Below, piece after piece: positions 25,066 to 36,200 of a stretch of 64,000 bases of DNA. The notes beneath the pieces are model-generated. The model did not search any database. It was not told the DNA's origin and saw nothing but the letters and a program-made list of their open reading frames with translations. The stretch covers positions 14,979,568-15,043,567 of the forward strand of contig CP099848.1 in the NCBI GenBank assembly GCA_030062745.1, read 5' to 3'. How positions within the stretch are numbered: position 1 is the stretch's first letter; the number at the start of each line of letters is the position of its first letter. The translations under genes were made by a program, and so were the position numbers. The stretch comes from Capitulum mitella. Lineage: Eukaryota; Arthropoda; Thecostraca; Pollicipedomorpha; Pollicipedidae.

Positions 25066-28000
25066 GGAGGCTTAGGTGGTATTACAGAGTCCTGGCTTCA
25101 GTCCAGACGATTTCAAGAGACCCTTTGGAGATAGGGGAACTTACATACCTTGCCGAAAGGCAGAATAGGCAGTCTGTGACCGCAAAACAGTGTTGATGGA
25201 TGCGCAAAACCACACGCATAGACAAGATATGAAATCCTAAAAATTTAGGAGAAATTACCGTTTCTGTCAGTCGATGTCGGTTCGGTTGTCGGAGTGGTGC
25301 GACTCGGTTTGCGGCATTACGGAAAAACTCCGGTGCCTTCGTATTATTTGTCTCTTGATCGAGGTTCTTGCAAAAATTTATTCCAAGAGTTTTGAATCAG
25401 GGATGAAAATTCCAAAAATGGCCAACTTTGGGCCGAAAATACTCCTCGCCAAGTACGGCATTAGACGCACTATATGCTAAATTTGGTTAAAGATGTGTGA
25501 CACCGCCGAACATCCTATTTTGTCTTTGGCCTTTGGTACGTGAGTTTTCATATTCATGTCATGGTCTTACCTCGTGCTGCGAACGCTAATGTCAATTTTG
25601 GTGCCAATAAATATGGCTTCTGCTTTATCAATGTGTTGCTGTTGACTACGATGGCTCTAGTTCTACAGTGTCAAGTAATTCCCCGTCACTGGCCGTATAT
25701 GGGGATTATTACCTTGTATTTGACATAATGCACGACATTTGGAATACCACTGCTATGACATATACTTCTCTTTGGCATGTCAACATCCTCGCTGGTGACC
25801 CTCGGGGAATTACGCGCACTGGTGAATGTATTTTGCTCCCCTGTTTCTCCTGATCTATGACACTGATCGCAACAGGGGGAGGTGGTTCGCGTGGTGATCT
25901 CCCAGCCTCCAAAATCTAATGGCGTAGATCAAGTCAGTCGAGGTCACACGAAGACATTGGGAATGTGGCAACCGTTTCCTTCACCAAATCTGCGGAACCG
26001 ATCACAACCCAGTTCTGGAATCTTATTCGTATGATGAGCTCACGTACCGCAAAGCGGAGTTAACATAGGTCTAGTCATTCGAGGCCAAGAGAGGTCAAGA
26101 TTCGAAAGTGCTTCAGTTAGTAAAAATAAGCACGAACACAATGCGATGGGTTATCAGTTCTCGGATAAAGTTACATATCCATCGCCTAGTAAACTGCTTG
26201 GGTCATCTGAGGTCTTCCGAGGTTAGCCGAGGTCACCGAAACGCATTTACAAAAATCTAACTGAGATCATTTGTGTAATTCTGGAGAAGAAGGCAGTGTT
26301 TCATGTTCAGTAACTGAACCTGGATGACCTCAGCTGGGTTAACCCAGCTTGTCTATGTTTTGAGCATCTACATTCATCATGCGGGCAAGGTCTCCATCAG
26401 TTTTGCCCTATTTTATCTTGTTACGTTTTATATATTTTATCTTGTCTTTGCCTTACTATATCTCATGTCCCATTTCCGAAACGCTCCCTTTTTCAGGGCG
26501 TCACCTTAGTTGACCTCCATTGACATGAACTAGATCACTTCAGAATAAGCACATTCATTCTGTTGACAACCACCCACAACTTTTTGCTGATATGGAATGA
26601 ATAAATTCCGAAGAAAGGAAGACGGAACGCTTTATGTGTTCTTTTAATATGGATGACCTTGGCTAATCTGACGTTAGCTTCATGTGTTTTAGGACTGTGA
26701 GTTTATCACACGGGCTAACTCGCCACAAAATTTCGTAGTCGGCTGACCGGCAACAGCTGTGCGCGTCTTACGGCCCGACACACGTGAAGGCGTTCGCCGC
26801 CAATGAAGGACCGACGGTGAGACCCGTCTCACAACTTTGCCGAGCCATAGTGGAAAACGTCACAGAGCGATTTTCAGTCGGTCCTTGGTACATGTACATA
26901 AGTCTACGCTTCTTTCGCGGTGTGAAAAGGTCTCAGAATGAGCTTACAGTAAAAATGGATGTTTCGTTAGGCGCAGAATCAACTCTGTAAGGGGATGCAT
27001 GTGAGTCATGTGCGTGCTTCAACATATTTGTGAAGATAAGGAGAAAAGATGAGAAGGTGTTTTCGTCTGTAGGTAGCAATGTCTTTCATGATGAAAAAGC
27101 GGGCAGTCAGAACGGTACACCATTCGACCGAGCTCATTCCGAAGTGGCACTGCAGCATTTTGCGAATCTCCTATCATAATGATGCAGAACAGTTTTGATC
27201 ATAATTCGTGTCATTATCGGAACATGCACTCCTATGCCAGCTCTCGCTGGCTGTTCGAAACAGAACCTCTTCCACACTGAAAATATCTTGCCAGCGCTGC
27301 ATGGCATTTCGTAGTGCTGGTTCTGTAATTGTCAAGAGTTCCAGACGTCAGTTTCAGGCGTGTCAACCGGCCGGCTGGCAGTCTCGAGACGCGACAGGCG
27401 TCAAACATTCAGTGGCCATTTCAAAGTTGTAAGTGAGTCCAGGCGACGGCCCGGATAGGCCCAGTGCGACTGACAACATGGTTAGCCGGCGGGACAAGTT
27501 GACAACGCTCCTGCTGGCATGCGACGGAATGAGCCGAGCGTCTCAAGTCTGGACAGCCGGAGAGGACACGACGTTTGGGAGAGGCTCAAAGCGCCTCATG
27601 CAACGGCAGAAGTCACCATAATGAGCCTGTGGATGTTTGCACGGACCACGGACGCTCAAGCATTTTTGCCGTAAGAGTCCTGTATAAGATCATCATTCCA
27701 GTTTTTGGAGCGGCAGAGCTGGTTTTCGGGATAAAATGACAGTTACTTTCTACCAAAATTTCACACCTCACCAACAATGACAGATATGCATGATACATGG
27801 TACACGTATTTTAGTCCATATGCAGCAGTCAGTTCATATCCAACAGGATCTGCTCCAAAACAAGCACAGTGCTAGAGCACCGACATTTTTCGGTAGCTCC
27901 AAGCGCTCACGATGACTCCTTGGGCAACTTTTACAAACGTCATAGGATGGGCTTTTTAAGGATATTTTTCCTAATGTGTGCATTTTCCGGTCCATGCGGC

Positions 28001-28640
28001 AACGAGCTAATCGTTTCTGTGACTAAGGATACGGAATAGCATATGCTACCACACAGTATGCAAATAGTTACCTTTAAAGTCTCCAAAACATTCTCACTTT
28101 CATTTTCCGAAACACGCATTCTCCCATGACACATTCAACCATACTTATTTATCAAAGAAATGAGCCAAGGCCCGACGCCGCTGCTGGGGAGAAGGAGCCG
28201 GATAATCTAGTCCGGTGCGTAGTAGCCACCCGGTCCGAGAACAGACACTTGTATCTTACCCGAAACCAAAAGGGTCGGCCGTGTCGTGGAGCTGCACAGT
28301 ATGAGAAAGATCCTCCAAACAGCGCCATCTAGTTCGGCGCCTGGGGCTAATTTTTTCGACTTTGGGGCCGCTTGTGTAGCGTAAGAGTCAGGGTCTAGCA
28401 CCAAATCTTTTCTTTTCATGGATTCTGGTCCTCACGGTAACCATTTCAACATCTTCAGGCTAAATAATACGACACTAATCCACAAATGCCTAAAATGTTG
28501 TGCAAGTAAAATACATCATGTATCTTATCCTCGAACATCGCGAGTTTGCCAAATCAATTGTCATCGCCTGCGAATCCTAACGGAAATGACCCAATGTACC
28601 TCTAAGGTCATGGATGCATCCTATTAAATTTGCTGATTAG
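25065..28640. other. intergenic with scattered AGGTCA-like words
   Basis: AT-leaning DNA. GAGGTCA/AGGTCA-like half-sites recur at 25930-26350 with irregular spacing. No gene, array or element ends recognised. Confidence 0.4.
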
Positions 28641-28897
28641 GGCACCAGGATTGTGCCTGATTCCGCATCGAATCAAATCGGCACCGTATCGGTTCGGTAA
28701 TTTAACACGTTTGTTTTGAATTACAAACTGAATCGAAACATTTAATACCCGCCGTGAATCAGAATCGGAACTGAATCGGTTTACCACAAAGTTCGCAGAG
28801 TACAATGACAACCTTAACAAGTAACATTTTCTGCATTTTTGGGCATTTTTGCGTTTTGTATTTAAGTGTTAAATACACATACACATGCACACGCAAG

Positions 28898-28949
<52 letters not shown>

Positions 28950-29110
28950 CATAAATGACTTCCAAATGGTTCTGAGCTGAATCAAAACTGAGTCGGTTCA
29001 CTTGTGACTCGGGACTTGAATTGAATCGAAGTTCACGTAGGCGAATTAAACACAATCTTGTGGAACAAATGCATTCGATAGAAGGTATTGTATCGGTCTT
29101 GGGGCCATTG
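28640..29110. repeat. GAATCGG-rich dispersed repeat with internal (TA)n
   Basis: Words such as GAATCGGAACTGAATCGG and GAATCGAAGTTC occur densely on both sides of a (TA)n tract at 28900-28942. The left edge TAGGGCACCAGGATTG looks like a hAT-type terminus, but no matching right end or target duplication was found. A related block lies at 60400-60625. Confidence 0.55.
28900..28945. repeat. (TA)n microsatellite
   Basis: About 45 bp of TA repeat preceded by CACA-rich sequence. Confidence 0.97.
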
Positions 29111-30035
29111 ACTGCTAGGTCATTTGGTGTGGGGGAGGGTTGCTCCATACACACTAAAATGTCTTGTTAAGCTACATGTTGACATTGGAATATCGGGCCG
29201 TTACTGAGTCCCGCCGTTATCCGATGATGGAAAAACTGCTCCGAAGGGGTAAATACGATGCCTCCTTACGACATTTACCAACCGTGCAACGGTGCCGATT
29301 CGAGTATTTACTGCAGTCCCCTTGCCGTCTATCTTCCACCTATGTAAGACGTCCACTCGCCGCCGCTGAGGTATCTCTTGACATCCGATAGCTTCATTTG
29401 TAGCTGTTTATATTGATACAGCACTGCATGGGACCACGCATGCTAACGATGTTATTCACTGGTGTTCAAAATCAAATCATATATGTGACTATACTGCCAG
29501 TTCCAATGACCTATCAGCATGAACTTACTTATGTCGCATGATTACCCCACGCCCAAAATAACTGCATTAACTGCATACCTTAGGGTATGCATAAGGGCAT
29601 ACCTTGCTGAATTAATAGCGCTAAGCTTGGTTTACGAAGACCTCGTTCTAGAACGAAATCCGCAGCACCAATGCATCAGCATGGCCTGTTGCTCGGGCTG
29701 TGTTAACCCAAAGGGGCGATGATGCTTCAGCGGTAGCGATAGTTTCCTTCGACAGCATCTTTTCTGATTGACGATATGCTATAGATTCAGACCGACTCAA
29801 CAATAACGGATAGTTGCATGCTGAGGCCCGTAAATTGACGTCAAACGTGAATGAAAGCGGTTATTTATAAATGAATGCTACCATCCCACAAAAAAGAATC
29901 CCCACTTGGGAAGATACATTCTGCGCCTGGCCCCGAACGGAATCCGTCATGTACGTTTTAGATGGGCGCTATGTAGTCGACTGAAGTGACAATGACCGCA
30001 CGACGTGAATATCCGACAGCAGCGCCAGCATCGCG
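29110..30035. other. downstream flank of the PhyH-type gene
   Basis: About 920 bp left of the stop codon of the minus-strand gene. I saw no exact AATAAA on the minus strand in the nearest 200 bp, so the transcript end is not placed. No other feature recognised. Confidence 0.4.
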
Positions 30036-30226
30036 TCAAAGGCGCAGAGCTTCTGCCTCCCGCTGGGCAACGGCGTGACTGCCGGACTTCAGCGAAACCT
30101 CAGGTGTCTCGTCTCGCCGCCAGATGGCAGGAAAGTACTCGGAGATGGCGCGGTCCCCAGGCCGGAGTGGCGCCAGCAGAGGCGGCGACACTTCCCAGGG
30201 CCGGGAGGCGATGACGGCGTCGTCTC
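30036..30226 (-). CDS. PhyH-type gene, last coding exon
   Basis: 191 bp from the TTTGCCGCAG acceptor to TGA at 30036. The split codon restores Gly in WLGDDAVIASRPWEVSPP. The C-terminus ends in EALRL. Confidence 0.92.
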
Positions 30227-33200
30227 CTGCGGCAAACGAGAACCCGCGAATGGAAAAGGCCAACCAGCGCGGCGAGTGAGACGGGGACGCACGATCGGCA
30301 CGGGAGTCTGCGAGTTCTGACGGACAGATAACCAGAGCGTCGGCGTCATCGGACCGCGACAGATTGTTGCCCGGCGTCCTCGTTATCCTCGACCTCACAT
30401 CCTGTTCAGCCCGCCTGACACAGGAACTTACTGTAAACAGCCAATGAAAATCGACCTTCAGCCTATCAGGCCGCAGAACAGAACGAGCGATGAGTGCCAG
30501 TAGCTTCAAGGTGGCAACATTGCTTACGTTACACATTACACTTTACGTTACATTACATTACAAATTACGTTATTTATTTATATATATGTTATACAGTATT
30601 ACACACACAACATTACATTACGTTACACATTGCACTTACGTAACACGGATGCCTGAATTTAGTTGGCAGAAAGCTACTGTGGCTTAGCATCTGCCTTGCA
30701 TCCAGAAACATTTAACTAGCCGGCGAATAAATTCGACAGGTCTCACCAGCAAACCATAGGCCGAGGTGCCAGGAAACGAACTTCTAAAAATGACCGTCAG
30801 ATGCAAATGAGATTTTTACAGCACGGCCGTTCTTTTCATATCATGCTATTGACGACGTTTGTGTATCTGTAGTCGGAGCAGTGTCTGTATTTTACCATCA
30901 AGTTCCACTAACGGAAAACACGTTAAGTCGCCGCATGTCGTCCCAGTGAGAAGGTGATACACCTTATCATTGTACAGAGGACTCCATAGGCGATAGTCTG
31001 AACCAGCGTAAACTGGTGTCTTCTGACCCATGAGCATTAGTGGACAGTTTATTGAGCTAGCCATAGACAAGGAGGCGCCAAAGGAATCTTTAAGCTGTGC
31101 GGGCAATCCGCCGAGTCAGTGCGCGCGCAAGAAAAACAGATCATTTTACTTGGCCAGAGTGTGGAGAGAGTGTAAACGTCTTACTGGGCTACGTGAAGGG
31201 AGGATAACGGACGTCTTACCGAGCCAGCGGGTGGAGAGCACTCGACGATGTGACGTCCGGGAGGCGTTCCCGGGAGCACCGTGCACAGTCTTCATGTGGA
31301 AGACGATGCAGTCGCCAGGCTGAAATCAGAGACGTTACTGTTACATGTTTTAACATTTCTTGTAGCATGCGAACCTTACGTTTATCACATAGAGCGATTT
31401 GTAAGCAAATCTCGCCCTGCGGAGCATCACATTGACAAGAATCTTGGAACGCTCCGCAGCTGCGCTGACTTTTGCCCGTTGCGGCGCGGGGAGTTGACAA
31501 GCATCATAAACACATGTTGACGACGCGTCAAACAGAAAAGTCAAGCAGTGGTAAGCCATCTGAAAATCTTCTAGCTTTCCTCACTTGAGCGAGCTGGAAG
31601 GAGTGTGATGTTAGTGTGATGTTAGCCTCACACCTGGCTACATAAGCTCAGATTGGACGTGCCGAATCCGCAGTTAACGTTTGTTATTCACGGGTGGCTT
31701 TTTTAAATGTGTATTGTGTCGTGAGATAGTGAGTTTTCTCGAGACATGTTCAATAACCCTGCAACCTTTTCGTTGTCAGGGATGAATCACATGACCATAG
31801 TGTTATATCTTGGGCAGTTTATCCGGGAAGTTATCAAGAAGATTGTTGTCTTTTAACAGGTCGTGTCACATGGAGGAACCATGTTCATTCCGGCATTTTT
31901 TTCATTTGATTAAATTGGTTGAATTCTAATAATCTGATGATAGCCAGTCACAGGTGGTGATCACATGATGATGGCCAGTGGCAGGTGGTAATCACAAAAC
32001 GCAGCTCAACATACTCAGGCACAGGCCCAGATCCAGGGGGGATAGGGCGATCGCCCCCCCCCCCCACGAGGGGGCCCCTTCGGGGCCCCTCTCGGGTCGG
32101 CTCCAAAGGAGCCCCTTTCAGACCCAAAAGAGGCCCCGAAGGGGCCTCGTATGAGGTTCACGGGGTCTCAATGAACACGTGACGAGTTCTTGACGCAGTC
32201 AGGGGGCCTTTGGGGCGGTTAGATGACCCCTGAGATGCGTAGAAGTGCCCCTGAAGCTCCCAGATGCCCCCTGAGACCATAACAGGGCCCCGCACGGCAG
32301 ACTGCCGCTGAGACCGCAGGACGGCCACAGGGCCACTGAGATAGCCAATGTGAGGACTGAGTCCCTAGGACGGCAGAGGGGCCCCTGGAGTGGCATAGGG
32401 TCCCCAAATGAGTCTCACGGACTTGTGTGAAAAGCTGAAGATTCCTGATGCAAAGTGCCTCCGGTAAGGCCAATGAGACTTTCAGATGGCAAGATGGCCC
32501 CCAAGATAGAGGGGCTCCTAAAGCTCTCTTAGGGTCCCCGAGACTGCAAGAGAGGCCTCAACACGGCAAAACTTAAAGGGATCCAAGCCTATAGAGGGAC
32601 CCCTAATGGCCTGTGGGGGCCCCCTGTCGGTTCGTAGTGCCCCCTGCCAGCCTGTCCAGGCCCCCTGCCAGCCTGTAGCGGGACCCTGCCGGCCTGCAGG
32701 GGCTCTTGTTTCCTATAGGGCTCCCTGCCAGTCCGAAGGACTCCTGCTGGCCTACAGGGGACCCTCTGCCGGCCTGCAGGGGTCCCTTGCCGGCCTGCAC
32801 GAGCCTCCTGCCGGCCTGCAAGGGGCCTCCTGCCGGCCCTCTGGGCCCCTACCGGCTTGTAGGGACCGCCTGCCGGTCTGCAGGGCTCCCTGCCGGCCTG
32901 TGGGTCCTGCCAGCCCTCGGACCCCCGCTGGCCTGTGGAGCGACCCCCTACCGTTCTATGGGACCCCTGCCGGCCTGCAAGGGTCCCCTGCCGGTCGGAA
33001 AGGGCTCCTGCTTTCGTATAGCTCGCTCCCTGTCGGCATGAAGGGCATGGGCCCATGCACCTTCCGACATGCATGGGCCCTTGCCGCCGCCTGTAGGGAT
33101 CCCTGCTGACCTGTGGAGGAAATCCTACTGTTCTGTGGGGCCCTCTCGGCCTGAAAGGACCCCTTGCAGGTCGGAAGGGGTCCCTTGCTTGCCTGCAGAT

Positions 33201-36200
33201 GGCCCCCTGTTGGCATGAAGGGGCCCCTGCTAACATGCAGGGGCCCTCGCCGCCGCCTGCAGGGCCCCCTGCCGGCCTGTGGAGGGCCTCGCTTACGGTC
33301 TGTGGAGAGTATGGATGCGCCAGATATCCGGTCCGGCCGGGTATCCGGCCGGATATCTGACATTATCCGGTATCCGGCATACCGCCAGATATTTCTGTGA
33401 TTCGGCCGGATATTGCCGGATAGTTGGCCTCCCGGTGTACGATGGAGACGTTCTTATGTCTGCCTACAAAACCGTTTCAGGAGCAACGTGCATTGTTATA
33501 TCAGACTGTCGATGTAACGGACAGTTCCAAGCAGGGGCGGCTGCTTAGAGGGGCAAAAGGGGCAGCTGTCCCCCCATCTCCAGTCGAAATTTAACATTAA
33601 CCTTATGGCGTTGGATGGCAAAAAATGAGTTAAAGAATCGGCTTGTCGCCCCATCTCTGGAGAGGCTCCACTGCCACTGGGTCCAAGGTTTCTCTGGTCG
33701 CTGGGTCCAAACACTACTTTTTCTTCTTCGTTCGGAAGGGTTGAGACGTAATTTGCAAGAGTGGGACTCAAGCTCAGAACAATGCAACAACAGTCAGCAT
33801 ATACTCAGCAGACCAATCTGTGGTGCATCATCTTTCTGTTTTCTAAACATTTTTATCTGTCTCAACTACTCTTGTGCAAATGCATTAATCCAGCGCCGCC
33901 TGGCGTGTTTTTGTACCCGCGACCGTCTGTGAGGTATCAAAAAGGGCACTCGCTGCTATCTTGGGATCTAACCACTGGATCCGAGCCAGTCTACCACCAA
34001 TCGATAGCCCTGGGTCTTGCGATTCAGAAAATGCTATGTTAGCCCTGGTCACGTGGCTGATTACGTCACAAGCCACTTAAACACATAACACGACGTCGGA
34101 AAGACTGGCATCAGTTTGTACATCACATCATTGGTAATAGTGGTCTTCGAGCCTTCAACTGGGTACCGAACGAAATAAATTTTTCGAGCCTCCAACTGGG
34201 TACCGAACGAAAAGCCACGATCTTCTGCATCGGAAGCAAGCCAAAGTGTTAAGAAATGTCCGGCCAAGGTCGGCCTAGGTCAGATGAAATACTGGTCTTA
34301 CTTTACATGCGAAAGATCGATACCGACCCGCAGCCGTTTTGATCCACGTAACAAAAACGACGGGAGTGAAACCTTCTGATGGTCAGCTTTGCATTACCTG
34401 CCTTTCATCCGGTCAAAGTCAGTCTAGGTCAGGTCAGATAATGTTGCATTACTCTTCCTGCCAAAGAAAAATAATTACGCGCTAATTTCTGCTCTGTCTG
34501 CTCTTGATCGGGCCAAGGTCAAGCCAGGTCAGGGCAGAAAACATTTTTCTTCTTTTGACTAGGAACAACAATTTCTCCCTGCTGTTACTGAACCGCCTTC
34601 ATTTGCTTTTCTTTCATTTGCTACTGAACGACATTCATTTGTTTCGGCTGAATGCTGCATTTTATTTCGTTTTGACATCTACTGTGACGTGACCTGCAAT
34701 GACCTCACGTTGCATTTGGTGAGCCTTGCCAAGAGGCGCATATAGATTTGCTTCTCTGGCTTGAACGATGGGGAAGGTCAGCAGCAACCACTTCTATCAC
34801 CCACAATGCAAATCAGTCCAATTGTCATCATGCACGTGACCTAGCACGGCCTCTAATGTTGACGTCTGGCGGTCGTATATCCTTTTGGGGATCATGTCCT
34901 CTGTAGATCCAAATAATTCGTGCACTACATTGGCGAATATTATCCAGAAAGAAAACGAAGCATGTTCGCACCACCACCAAAAAAGGCGAAAACACACATG
35001 CAAGAACCCACTTATAACGCCATATCTCTAAGACTTGACCTAGCATGAAAATGGTTTGATGTCAAAATATGTAAAATTAACTGATAAACAGGTACTGAAA
35101 ATTTAGTCGGGTTAACTCTTACTGTTCAGGAGTCATTCAACAAAAACAGGGAGCGGCACCCTATTTGACACCCTCCAGGCGGTGCCGGGTTAAACGACAA
35201 TGTACGTCAGTGAGCATACCTTAGTATTTGTAAAGAATGCTTATCAAGCCAGGCATTCTAGGTCAGGGCACTATGATGGCATTCTGCGTATTCTGGACCC
35301 TTTGCCTTTTGTCTGCAGTCAGAGATGGTGAGCTCTGCTATGATTGGTGTATTTAATATCCATTTTTTACAGTGAAACATTTGGAACTTTACGATAACTG
35401 CAATCGGTATTAGGTATGATTCACCAACTTTTAACATTTTGTATTTTATATTTTTCAGTTTTTGATATCTTTCTTTTTTCAGTTCAGCCTTCTTCGTCTC
35501 ATTTTTCAGCAAAAAATAGTAAATAAAAATAGGCAACCATAACATCCGGTACCCGGCCGGATATCCGGCCGGATCCGACCGAATATCCGGCATTCCGATC
35601 CGGCATATCCGGTATCCGGCCGGATCACAAAAATCCCGATCCGGTGCATCCCTAGTGGAGAGGCCCTGTAGTGTGTAGAGGAACCCCCAGACGGCCTGAA
35701 GAAGGGTCCTCTGACATCTGTGGAGGCCACCAGTAAAAAAATGTGTTTGGCGCGATCATCGACAATCATATAAGAGCTATCTGGTTGCAACTAATCAAGT
35801 TTGGCAATGGCAATCGTCCATTAGAGCAAAATTTTGACTGGCCGTTTTTATTCAGCGGGCCCACTCATATGATACAGCTCAAAGTCGGTCGCTCACCCCC
35901 ACCCCCGAAATTCTGGACCGGCTATACCCTTCTGCGAGCCTCTTGTGAAATGCTGTGTTAATTTTTTGTCCAGGGGCCCCACATGAAGTGAGGGGACCCA
36001 CCGCTGGGTGAGGACCACTTCCCCGAAATTTTTGGCTTGCTGCTCCCCTGCCCTTGAGTGTGTTAGGCGAGCCTATGGCACACAGAAGGTCCCCTGCGGC
36101 TGCCAGCCAGGCTCCTAAAGCGCTAACAAAGGCCCTGATACGACTAGAGGGGCCTTAAGACTGCCAGATATACCCCATATAACAGAGGAAGACCCCTGAT

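Noticed and set aside
24413-25075. 220-codon GC-rich open frame
   Set aside because: Overlapped by similarly long frames on both strands in a CpG-dense block; low complexity.
32589-33236. 215-codon Gly/Pro/Arg repeat protein on the minus strand
   Set aside because: Translation of the GGGGCCC minisatellite; equally long frames occur on the other strand, and there is no start context or conserved domain.
33529-33560. CAGGGGCGGCTGC as the end of another element inside the hAT-like element
   Set aside because: No partner end was found before 35654; noted only as a possible solo end.
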